From contig JBBSPV010000059.1 of the NCBI GenBank assembly GCA_038258425.1, positions 1 to 18,259 of the forward strand: a stretch of DNA of 18,259 nucleotides. The letters run 5' to 3'. Positions 7,525 to 18,259 of this stretch are shown here, one piece after another (the stretch's first letter is position 1; the number at the start of each line of letters is the position of its first letter). The stretch is from DATLGB01 sp038258425. GTDB taxonomy: Bacteria; Actinomycetota; Thermoleophilia; Solirubrobacterales; Solirubrobacteraceae. A program made the position numbers and the translations under genes. Under the pieces are notes generated by a model. It searched no databases, had not been told where the DNA came from, and saw only the letters and a program-made list of their open reading frames with translations.

Positions 7525-7614
7525 GCCATGCCGTCCGAAATGCGAGACACAGTCCGTGTCGCCGGCTGGGAGCCGGCACGGGCCGGCGGTTCACTGCGCG
7601 ATGTGATCGCGCCG
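7525..7614 (+). promoter_or_regulatory. Structured 90-base interval between the GntR gene and hutH
   Basis: This interval breaks the otherwise overlapping gene order. It holds an inverted repeat GACAC-N5-GTGTC (7546-7560), directly followed by three copies of GCCGGC (7561-7566, 7572-7577, 7582-7587) spaced 11 and 10 bases apart; the first two can form a strong hairpin. It is in frame with hutH, so it could instead be an N-terminal extension from the ATG at 7528, but its translation does not resemble known HutH N-termini. An internal operator, attenuator or mRNA-stability element is possible. Confidence 0.4.
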
Positions 7615-9176
7615 GTGTCCGTCAGCCCCGAGCCCGTGTGCGAGCACGACGTGCTCGCGGTCGCCCGCCACGGCGCCGGCGTCGAGCTCACGCCCGCGGC
7701 GCTCGCGGCCATCGCCGAGAGCCGGGCCCTGGTGGAGGCGCTCGGCCGGGACAGCCGGCCGCACTACGGCATCTCGACCGGCTTCGGCGCCCTCGCCACC
7801 CGGCACATCCCCGCCGCGCAGCGCGCGCAGCTGCAGCGCAGCCTGATCCGCAGCCATGCGGCCGGGTCGGGCCCCGAGGTCGAGGCGGAGGTCGTGCGGG
7901 CCATGATGCTGCTGCGCCTCTCCACGCTGGCCACGGGCCGCACGGGCGTGCGACCCGGGCTCGCCCGGGCCTACGCGGGCCTGCTGACCTCGGGCCTGAC
8001 GCCCGTCGTGCACGAGTACGGCTCGCTCGGCTGCTCCGGCGACCTGGCGCCGCTGGCCCACTGTGCCCTGGCCGTCAGGGGCGAGGGCGTCGTGCGCGAC
8101 GCCGACGGCCGGCGGCGCCCGGCCGCGGAGGCGCTCGCCGACGCGGGCCTGACGCCCGTCGAGCTGCGCGAGAAGGAGGGTCTGGCGCTCATCAACGGCA
8201 CGGACGGGATGCTCGGCATGCTCGTGCTGGCCATCGCCGACCTGCGCGAGCTGCTCGTCGTCGCCGACATCGCGGCGGCGATGAGCGTCGAGGGGCTGCT
8301 CGGCACCGACCGGGTCTTCGCCGCCGACCTGCAGGCCCTGCGCCCGCAGCGCGGCCAGGCCGCCGCGGCGGCCAACCTGGTCCGGCTGCTCGCCAGCAGC
8401 CCGCTCGTGGCCAGCCACCGCGGCCCGGAGGACCCGCGCGTGCAGGACGCCTACTCCCTGCGCTGCGCACCCCAGGTCGCGGGCGCCGCGCGCGACACCG
8501 TCGAGCACGCCGCCGCGGTCGCCCGGCGCGAGCTCGCGGCCGCCGTGGACAACCCGGTGCTGACCCTCGACGGGCGCGTGGAGTCCAACGGCAACTTCCA
8601 CGGCGCGCCGGTGGCCTACGTGCTGGACTTCCTCGCCATCGCCGCCGCCGACCTCGCGAGCATGTCCGAGCGGCGCACGGACCGCTTCCTCGATGCCACC
8701 CGCAGCCACGGCCTGCCGCCCTTCCTCGCCGCCGATCCCGGCGTGGACTCCGGCCACATGATCGCCCAGTACACCCAGGCGGCCATCGTCTCGGAGCTCA
8801 AGCGCCTCGCCGTGCCGGCCAGCGTGGACTCCATCCCGTCCTCGGCCATGCAGGAGGACCACGTCTCCATGGGCTGGGCCGCGGGACGCAAGCTGCGCCG
8901 GGCCGTCGACGGCCTCATGCGCGTGCTCGCCGTCGAGCTGCTGACCGCCGCCCGCGGCCTCGAGCTGCGCGCCCCGCCGGCCCCCGCGCCGGCCACCGCG
9001 GCGGTCGTTGCCGCGCTGCGCGAGACGGTGCCCGGCGTCGGGCCCGACCGCGTCCTCGCGGCCGAGATCGAGGCGGCGGTGACGTTCGTGCGCACGGGCG
9101 CCGCGCGCCGCGCCGCCGAGGCGCAGGCCGGCCCGCTCGCCGAGCCCGACGGCGCATCCCCACGACAGGAGGACCC

Positions 9177-9180
<4 letters not shown>
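7615..9180 (+). CDS. hutH: Histidine ammonia-lyase
   Basis: Converts L-histidine to trans-urocanate and ammonia, the first step of histidine breakdown. From the GTG at 7615 the protein is 521 residues. The cofactor-forming tripeptide is Cys-Ser-Gly at 140-142 in GSLGCSGDLAPLAH, close to A142-S143-G144 of the Pseudomonas putida enzyme. Y51 in HYGISTGFG likewise aligns with its Y53. Other typical segments are EKEGLALINGTDGMLG, the VDNP region, and SSAMQEDHVSMG. The Cys form is, from memory, normal in Streptomyces HutH and should still cyclise to MIO. The start is uncertain: ATG 7528, ATG 7540 and GTG 7603 are in frame, none with a good ribosome binding site, and 7603-7615 best matches homologue N-termini. 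Its TGA overlaps the hutU ATG. Confidence 0.95.
9167..9172 (+). promoter_or_regulatory. Ribosome binding site of hutU inside the end of hutH
   Basis: AGGAGG lies 4 bases before the hutU ATG at 9177 and within the last codons of hutH. With the ATGA overlap it fixes the hutU start. Confidence 0.8.
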
Positions 9181-10837
<1,657 letters not shown>

Positions 10838-10841
<4 letters not shown>

Positions 10842-12169
10842 CGCGCTGGTGGGCCGAGCACGCCTGGCTCGGTGGCGACCAGGTGCAAGCCGGAGTCCTG
10901 CTCGAGGCCGACGGCGGGCGGCTGACCACCGTGACGGCGGGCGTCGCGGCGCCCGCGGACGCCGAGCGCCTCGCGGGCGTGACGCTGCCCGGGCTGGCCA
11001 ACGCCCACTCGCACGCCTTCCAGCGCGCCATGCGCGGGCGCGCCCAGCGCGACGGCGGGACGTTCTGGACCTGGCGCCGGGACATGTACGCGCTGGCGGG
11101 CGGGCTGACGCCCGAGAGCTACCGGGCGCTCGCCTGCGCCGTCTACGCCGAGATGGCGCTCGCCGGGATCACCTGCGTCGGCGAGTTCCACTACGTCCAC
11201 CACGCGCCCGGCGGGACGCCCTACGCCGAGCCCAACGCGATGGGCGAGGCGCTCGTGGCGGCGGCCGCCGAGGCCGGCGTGCGGCTCACGCTGCTGGATG
11301 CCTGCTACCTGGCCGGCGGCTTCGGCGAGGACCTGGCGCCCGCCCAGCGGCGGTTCGCCGATCGCGACGCCGACGCCTGGGCGGCGCGCGTGGACGCCAT
11401 GCCGGCCGCCCCCCACGCCCGGGTGGGTGCCGCCATCCACTCCGCGCGGGCGGTGCCGGCCGACGCGCTGGGCACCGTGGCCGGCTGGGCGCGCGAGCGC
11501 GGGGCGCCGCTGCACGTGCACCTGTCCGAGCAGCCCGCCGAGAACGAGGCGTGCCGGGCCGCGCACGGCTGCACGCCGACCGAGCTCCTGGAGGCGCACG
11601 GCGCCCTGGGTCCGCGCAGCTGCGCGATCCACGCCACCCACCTCGAGCCGGCGGACGTCGGGCGGCTGGGCGCCGCGGACACGACCGTGTGCCTGTGCCC
11701 GACGACGGAGCGCGACCTCGCCGACGGGATCGGTCCCGCCCGCGCCCTTGCCGACGCGGGCACGCCGCTGGCCCTGGGCAGCGACAGTCACGCCGTCGTG
11801 GACCCGTGGGAGGAGGCGCGGGCGGTGGAGCTCGACGAGCGCCTGGCCTCCGGGCGGCGCGGCCACTGGCGCGCCCACGAGCTGCTGGCGGCGGCCACGA
11901 GCGCCGGGCACGCCGCGCTCGGCTGGCCGGAGGCGGGGCGCCTGGCCCCCGGGGCGCCGGCCGATCTCGTGACGCTGCGCCTGGATTCGGTGCGCCTGGC
12001 CGGGGCCCGCCCCGAGACGCTGCTCGAGTCGGTGCTCTTCGCGGCCGCGCCCGCCGACGTCGGCGACGTCGTGGTCGACGGCCGCCGCGTCGTCGCCGGT
12101 GGCCGGCACACGCTCGTCGAGGACGTGCCGGGCAGGCTGCAGGCCACCATCGAGGCCGTGCTCCCGTGA
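10838..12169 (+). CDS. hutF: Formimidoylglutamate deiminase
   Basis: An amidohydrolase-superfamily enzyme that deiminates N-formimino-L-glutamate to N-formyl-L-glutamate and ammonia. It has 443 residues. Metal ligands are visible: H57 and H59 in NAHSHAFQ, H228 in HVHLSEQ, and D316 in GSDSHAVVDP. Active-site residues H201 and R204 (IHSAR), E231 and H265 (IHATH) match, at a constant offset of 4-5, those known in Pseudomonas aeruginosa HutF (H206, R209, E235, H269). This supports true HutF function rather than a related deaminase. The GTG at 10838 overlaps the hutU stop and the TGA overlaps the hutI start. Its presence commits the pathway to N-formylglutamate and so creates the need for a deformylase. 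Confidence 0.95.
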
Positions 12170-13362
12170 CCGACGTGCTCATCGACGGCATCGGGTCGCT
12201 CGTGACCAACGACCCGACCCTCGGCGAGGGCCCGCTCGGCCTCGTCCCGGACGCCGCGCTGCTGCTCGGCGACGGGGTCGTGCGCTGGGCCGGCCCCCGG
12301 GCCGCGGTGCCGCAGGGCGCCGGCGACGAGCGCGTCGACGCCGCCGGCCGGGCGGTGATCCCGGGGTTCGTGGACAGCCACGCCCATCTCGTCTTCGCCG
12401 GGGACCGGGCGGGCGAGTTCGCCGCCCGCATGGCGGGCGAGCCCTATGCGGCGGGCGGCATCCGCCGCACCGTCGAGGCCACCCGCGCCGCGCCGGCGCC
12501 CGAGCTGGACGCCACCGTGGCCCGTCTCGTCGCCGAGGCCTGCCGGTCGGGCACGACGACCCTCGAGTGCAAGTCCGGCTACGGGCTGACCGTCGCCGAC
12601 GAGCGCCGCAGTCTCGAGATCGCCGCCCGCCACACCGACGAGCTGACCTATCTCGGCGCCCACGTGGTGCCCCCGGAGTACGCGGAACGGCCCGAGGACT
12701 ACGTGGCCCTCGTCTGCGGCCCGATGCTCGAGGCGTGCGCGCCCCACGCGCGCTGGATCGACGCCTTCTGCGAGCGCGGCGCCTTCGACGCCGACCAGGC
12801 GCGCGCGGTGCTGCGCGCCGGGGCGCAGCGGGGCCTGGTCGGCCGCGTCCACGCCAACCAGCTGGGCCCCGGCCCGGGCGTACAGCTCGCCGTCGAGCTC
12901 GGCGCCGCGTCCGCCGACCACGCCACCCATCTCAGCGACGCCGACGTGGACGCCCTGGCCCACTCCGCCACCGTCGCCACCCTGCTGCCGGCCGCGGAGT
13001 TCTCCACCCGCGCGGCCTATCCCGACGCCCGCCGCCTGCTCGACGCGGGCGTGACCGTCGCCCTCGCCGCCGACTGCAACCCCGGCTCGAGCTACACCAC
13101 GAGCCTGCCGTTCTGCGTCGCGCTCGCCGTCCGCGAGCTGCACATGACCCCGGACGAGGCGCTGTGGGCGGCCACCGCCGGTGGCGCGGCCGCCCTGCGG
13201 CGCACCGACGTCGGGCATCTGGGCGTCGGCGCCCGTGCCGACGCGGTCCTGCTCGAGGCCCCGTCGCACGTGCACCTCGCCTACCGCCCCGGCGTGCCGC
13301 TCGTGACCACGGTCTGGCGGGCGGGCACGCCGGCCTGGTCGGCCACGGGGCTCGGCGCCTGA
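12166..13362 (+). CDS. hutI: Imidazolonepropionase
   Basis: Opens the ring of 4-imidazolone-5-propionate to give N-formimino-L-glutamate, the substrate of HutF. It is a 398-residue amidohydrolase with the family motif DSHAHLVFAGDR (H72, H74), ECKSGYGL, RVHANQLG (H229), ADHATHL (H252) and AADCNPGSS (D303), which supply the metal and catalytic ligands. The length and order are normal. The GTG at 12166 overlaps the hutF TGA, and the gene's own TGA shares a base with the ATG of the following deformylase gene (TGATG), which implies coupled translation into that gene. HutF precedes HutI here although HutI acts first. Confidence 0.96.
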   Translation: MTDVLIDGIGSLVTNDPTLGEGPLGLVPDAALLLGDGVVRWAGPRAAVPQGAGDERVDAAGRAVIPGFVDSHAHLVFAGDRAGEFAARMAGEPYAAGGIRRTVEATRAAPAPELDATVARLVAEACRSGTTTLECKSGYGLTVADERRSLEIAARHTDELTYLGAHVVPPEYAERPEDYVALVCGPMLEACAPHARWIDAFCERGAFDADQARAVLRAGAQRGLVGRVHANQLGPGPGVQLAVELGAASADHATHLSDADVDALAHSATVATLLPAAEFSTRAAYPDARRLLDAGVTVALAADCNPGSSYTTSLPFCVALAVRELHMTPDEALWAATAGGAAALRRTDVGHLGVGARADAVLLEAPSHVHLAYRPGVPLVTTVWRAGTPAWSATGLGA

Positions 13363-13940
13363 TGGGCGTGCGTCCCATCGTCACCGTGGGCGACCCCGTC
13401 CTGCGCGAGCGGGCGCGCGAGGTCGACCCGGCCGAGCTCGCCTCGCCCGAGGTCCAGGCGCTCATCGACGACCTCATCGCCACCAAGCGCGACGCCCACG
13501 GCGCCGGGCTGGCCGCCAACCAGGTCGGCGCGCGCCTGCGGGTGGCCGTCGTGGAGGTCGAGCCGGACAACCCCCGCTACCCGTACAAGCCGCCCGTGGG
13601 GCTCACGGTGCTGGTCAACCCCAGCCTCGAGCCCGTCGGCGAGGAGACCGTCGAGCTGATCGAGGGCTGCCTGTCGGTCCCCGATCTGCGCGGCGCCGTC
13701 GCCCGCCACGTGACGATCCGCGCGCGCTACCTCGACCGCGACGGGGTGCCCCACGACGAGCTCCGGCGCGGCCTGACCGCCGGCACCTTCCAGCACGAGG
13801 TCGACCACCTCGACGGCGTGCTGTTCCTCGACCGGGTCCGCGATCCGGCGAGCTTCACGACGTGGGAGCAGTACGACCGTCACCACCGGGCGGCGTTCGA
13901 GGCCCGGGCTCGGGCGCTCGTGGACCGCGTCGGATCCTGA
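13362..13940 (+). CDS. Peptide-deformylase-family protein, candidate N-formylglutamate deformylase
   Basis: A 192-residue metalloenzyme with all three deformylase motifs: GAGLAANQ (Q54), EGCLS (C103) and QHEVDH (H145, E146, H149). The iron or zinc site and catalytic Glu are therefore intact and hydrolysis of an N-formyl group is expected. A conserved Arg seven residues after the Cys is kept (R110). It is the last gene of the hut operon, starting on the hutI stop (TGATG), and no HutG is seen in the window. Aligned by eye with E. coli Def, the methionine-pocket positions I44, I128 and C129 become A48, G141 and T142, so the pocket looks altered. This fits a free formyl-amino-acid substrate. It may equally be an ordinary or second peptide deformylase. 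Family is certain; the role is inference. Confidence 0.9.
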   Translation: MGVRPIVTVGDPVLRERAREVDPAELASPEVQALIDDLIATKRDAHGAGLAANQVGARLRVAVVEVEPDNPRYPYKPPVGLTVLVNPSLEPVGEETVELIEGCLSVPDLRGAVARHVTIRARYLDRDGVPHDELRRGLTAGTFQHEVDHLDGVLFLDRVRDPASFTTWEQYDRHHRAAFEARARALVDRVGS

Positions 13941-14524
13941 CGAGTCGCCTCAGCGCTTTCCCGGCGAGGCGAAGCCGCCAGGCGCTCGTGCGCGCGGCAC
14001 CCCGCGAGCAGCTCGTCGAGGCGCCTGGCCCGCGTCTCGGGCCGCTTGGCGCTCGAGACCCAGAACGCGCAGGTCTTGCGATACGACGGCGGGAGCGTGT
14101 CCCAGAACGCGGCGGCCTCCGCGTCGGCGCGGAGCGCGGCGTCGTGCTCCGGATCGAGCTGGTCCGGCCGGTCCGAGGTCGAGTAGGGCACCTCGGAGCG
14201 GTCGCGAGCCTCGAAGGCGCGCAGGCCGGCCGGCCGCATGAGGCCCGCCTCGGTCAGCTCGCCGACGAGGCGCACGTTGACCGCGCTCCAGCGGCGCGAC
14301 TTGCGCGGGGTGAAGCGCTGCCAGTGGCGCTCGCCGTCGATCCGCTTGGCCTGGCCGTCGATCCAGCCGAAGCACAGCGCCTCGCGGACCGCCAGGGCCC
14401 AGGTCACCGTCGCCCGTCCCGTGTGCGCCTTCCACAGCCCGACGATGAGCTCGGGCTCCGTCTCGTGGTGGGCCTCGAACCAGGCGCGCAGCTCGGCCGG
14501 GGACTCGAAGAACACGGGCTCCAC
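13880..14524 (-). CDS. YdeI/OmpD-associated (OmdA) family protein
   Basis: A 214-residue protein recognised by its N-terminal pattern: FESPAELRAWFEAHH, LIVGLWKAHTGR, TWALAVREALCFGWIDGQAKRID and the RFTPRKSRRWSAVN segment, followed by helices including FWDTLPPSYRKTCAFWV. The family is annotated as bacteriocin-protection or stress related, but its biochemical function is not established. It begins with GTG 14524, 18 bases after the pilB stop, so it may share that transcript. Its last 61 bases overlap the end of the deformylase gene on the opposite strand, and the C-terminal tail of about 30 residues is Arg/Ser/Thr-rich and low in complexity. Family confidence is good. Confidence 0.85.
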   Translation of the reverse strand: MEPVFFESPAELRAWFEAHHETEPELIVGLWKAHTGRATVTWALAVREALCFGWIDGQAKRIDGERHWQRFTPRKSRRWSAVNVRLVGELTEAGLMRPAGLRAFEARDRSEVPYSTSDRPDQLDPEHDAALRADAEAAAFWDTLPPSYRKTCAFWVSSAKRPETRARRLDELLAGCRAHERLAASPRRESAEATRQDPTRSTSARARASNAARW

Positions 14525-14542
14525 CGGCGGCAGGCTACGGCG

Positions 14543-16332
<1,790 letters not shown>

Positions 16333-16336
<4 letters not shown>

Positions 16337-17127
16337 GGGGATCTGACGGCGGCGCGCATCACGTCGCGGGGTGCCGGACGGCCGGTCCAGCGCTCGAGCG
16401 CCGCGGCGCCCTGGCCGACGAGGATCTCCAGCCCGTCGACCACGACGGATCCCCGGCGGCGCGCCGCTTGCAGGAAGGCCGTGCCCCCGGACGTGTAGAC
16501 CATGTCGACCACGCAGGTGGTTGCGGTGAAGGCATCGGCACGGAGGGGCAACCGCTTGAACGGATCCCCGTCCGGATGCAGCCCCACGGACGTGCACTGC
16601 ACGACGAGGTCGGCGGTCGTGTCGGGCACGGTGACCGCCCGCCCGCCGAGCTCGGCGCACAGGCGCTCGGCGCGCTCCGGGGTGCGGTTCCAGACCATGA
16701 CGTCCGCCGCGCCCGCGCGCAGCAGGGCGTACGCGGCCGCGCGGCCGGCCCCGCCGGCGCCGAGCACCAGCGCGGTGCGGCCCTCGGGCTGGTCGGGCGG
16801 CAGGGCGGCGAGCAGGCCGGCGACGTCGGTGTTGTCGGCCTCCAACCGCCCGTGCGCGAAGGTCAGGGTGTTCGCCGCGCCGACCGCGCGGGCCGTGTCC
16901 GACGCGTCGTCGGCCACCGCGAGGGCGGCCTCCTTGTGCGGGATGGTGACGTTGACGCCGGCGAACCCGGCGGCGGGCAGGGCGCGCACGGTCTCGGCGA
17001 AGCGGTCGGGCGGGACGGGCAGCCGCTGGTAGCGCCAGTCGTCGAGCCCGAGCGCGGCGAGCGCCGCGTTCTGCATGGCCGGCGAGCGGGAGTGGGCGAT
17101 GGGCCAGCCGCAGACCCCGAGCCTCAC
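16333..17127 (-). CDS. aroE: Shikimate dehydrogenase (NADP+)
   Basis: Reduces 3-dehydroshikimate to shikimate in aromatic amino acid synthesis. It has 264 residues, a normal length. The substrate domain shows the SRSPAMQN motif (S13, S15), NVTIPHK with catalytic K65, AANT (N86) and ADNTD with D101. The Rossmann loop is GAGGAGRA (123-130) and NRT at 147-149 is the usual NADP phosphate-binding motif. Start GTG 17127 overlaps the mltG stop (GTGA), and its TGA overlaps the pilB ATG, so the three genes form one translational unit. An mltG-aroE order is common in Actinomycetota. Nothing unusual in the sequence. Confidence 0.95.
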
Positions 17128-18259
17128 GGGGCGTTGCCGCCGTTGTCGCTGCGGGCGGCGTTGTAGCGCTGCACGTCCCGGTTGAACTGCGCCTCCGTCC
17201 GGGAGAAGGCGTGGCCCTGGGTGCCGGGCTTGACGACGTAGTAGAGGTAGGACTTGTCCGACGGATGGGCGGCGGCCCGGATGCTCTTGAGACCGGGGTT
17301 GCCGATCGGGGTCGGCGGCAGGCCGCGACGCAGCCGGGTGTTGTACGGGCCGCGGCGGTCGAGCTCGGACTGGCGCAGCGGCCGGGACCAGTTGCCGTCG
17401 GCGTAGCGGATCGTCGCGTCGATGCCCAGCGGGATGCCCTGCTTGAGCCGGTTGTAGATGACCGCGGCGACGAGTGGGCGCTCGCGGTCCAGGCGCGTCT
17501 CCCGCTCGACCATGGACGCGATGATCAGCACGTCGTAGCGGCTCAGCCGGCCGCGCCGGGCCTGTCCGTAGCCGACCTTCCGGGTGGCCCCCGCGAAGGC
17601 ATCGAGCTGCTTGGCGACGAGGTCGCCGGCCGTGGCACCGTTGACCAGGTCATACGTGGCGGGATAGAGGAAGCCCTCGACCCGCTTGCGGTCGCGTGGC
17701 AGCCCGAGCCGCCGGGCGCGCCGCAGCGCGGCCGGCGCGGCGGCCGCGGCCGCGTAGTCGCCGCCCACCTGGTCGTGCACGCGCGGGCGCAGCTCGGAGA
17801 TCGACAGCCCCTCGGGCACGGTGACCTTGAAGGTCTTGAGCTTGACCGCCTTGGGACCCTTGCCGAGGGCGTCGAGGACGGTGCCGTAGCGCATGCCGCG
17901 CTGAAGGGTGTAGGCGCCGGCCACGAGGTTGTCGCGGCGGCCGGTGACCGTGGCGTTGATGGAGAAGAAGCGGCCGCTGTCGACGATCCCGCGGGCGGCG
18001 AGCAGGTCGCCGATCTGGCCGGCGTCGGCGCCCTGCGGGATGCGGACGCGCACGAGGCCGGTCGGGTCGCCATGGAAGGGCTGGAAGGTCCGGACGGCCA
18101 GCCAGGCGACGACGGCGAGCAGCAGGAGGACGACGCCGGCGAGCACGCGCCGGCCGGCCCGGGAGGCCTGGCGCGCGGCCGGGGGCAACGGGCGGCGCCG
18201 GCCGGGCGGGCGGTTGGCCAGCGGCGGGGCGGCACGGCGCTGCGGCGCGCGCGGGACGC
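17124..18259 (-). CDS. mltG: Endolytic murein transglycosylase MltG (5' end outside window or uncertain)
   Basis: A YceG/MltG-family protein that cuts nascent glycan strands in peptidoglycan. The reading frame is open to the window edge with no stop. The only in-frame start here is a TTG at 18188 lacking a good ribosome binding site, so the true start is probably upstream, outside the window. A basic, Pro-rich cytoplasmic tail leads to one membrane helix (VLAGVVLLLLAVVAWLAV). It is followed by a LysM-like region (PQGADAGQIGDLLAARGIV) and the catalytic domain: VEGFLYPATYDL, ASMVERET (catalytic Glu at codon 17505-17507), YNRLKQGIPLGIDATIRYA and LPPTPIGNPGLKSI. The C-terminus is complete; its TGA overlaps the aroE start. 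Confidence 0.92.
   Translation of the reverse strand, partial: VPRAPQRRAAPPLANRPPGRRRPLPPAARQASRAGRRVLAGVVLLLLAVVAWLAVRTFQPFHGDPTGLVRVRIPQGADAGQIGDLLAARGIVDSGRFFSINATVTGRRDNLVAGAYTLQRGMRYGTVLDALGKGPKAVKLKTFKVTVPEGLSISELRPRVHDQVGGDYAAAAAAPAALRRARRLGLPRDRKRVEGFLYPATYDLVNGATAGDLVAKQLDAFAGATRKVGYGQARRGRLSRYDVLIIASMVERETRLDRERPLVAAVIYNRLKQGIPLGIDATIRYADGNWSRPLRQSELDRRGPYNTRLRRGLPPTPIGNPGLKSIRAAAHPSDKSYLYYVVKPGTQGHAFSRTEAQFNRDVQRYNAARSDNGGNAP

Noticed and set aside
8032..8040. HutH as an inactive paralogue because of the non-Ala cofactor motif
   Set aside because: All other family segments are intact, the gene is in a full hut operon, and the Cys form is recalled as normal in Streptomyces enzymes.

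Overview
The window comes from a very GC-rich bacterial chromosome. It has GTG starts, four-base start/stop overlaps and genes packed almost without gaps. The gene content (an mltG-aroE-pilB block, an actinobacterial-type HutH with a Cys-Ser-Gly cofactor motif, AANQ-type deformylase motif I, HutF-type histidine catabolism) points to Actinomycetota, perhaps a Thermoleophilia/Solirubrobacterales-like lineage. The phylum is a reasonable inference; the class is a guess.

Layout. (1) Positions 1-2150, minus: the N-terminal 716 residues of a secreted calcineurin-like phosphoesterase with two fibronectin type III domains and a DNRLRE-like module that runs off the window. (2) 2216-4854, minus: a complete polar amino acid ABC importer in the order binding lipoprotein, permease, ATPase. 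(3) 4990-5766, plus: an IclR-family regulator divergent from the importer. (4) 5813-13940, plus: a compact operon of Rieske oxygenase, GntR/FCD regulator, hutH, hutU, hutF, hutI and a peptide-deformylase-family gene. It is preceded by a good sigma-70-like promoter with a 12-bp perfect palindrome in its spacer. (5) 13880-18259, minus: mltG (5' end off the window), aroE and pilB joined by overlapping start/stop codons, then a YdeI/OmpD-associated family gene whose end overlaps the deformylase gene convergently by 61 bp.

How the parts work together. The importer probably brings in histidine or a derivative. HutH makes urocanate, HutU imidazolonepropionate, HutI formiminoglutamate and HutF N-formylglutamate plus ammonia. 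The last step of this route normally needs HutG, N-formylglutamate deformylase, and no HutG is present. The position where it would be expected holds a peptide deformylase homologue whose start codon overlaps the hutI stop codon. It keeps the metal site and catalytic residues, but by my alignment it has small or polar residues at several positions that form the methionine pocket in the E. coli enzyme. The most interesting hypothesis here is that this protein is a recruited N-formylglutamate deformylase. The second is that the Rieske oxygenase at the head of the operon feeds a modified histidine, for example an N-methylated one, into the pathway. Both are inferences from context and residues and are untested.

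I found no tRNA, rRNA, CRISPR array, insertion sequence or convincing intrinsic terminator. No gene-free stretch exceeds about 135 bases.
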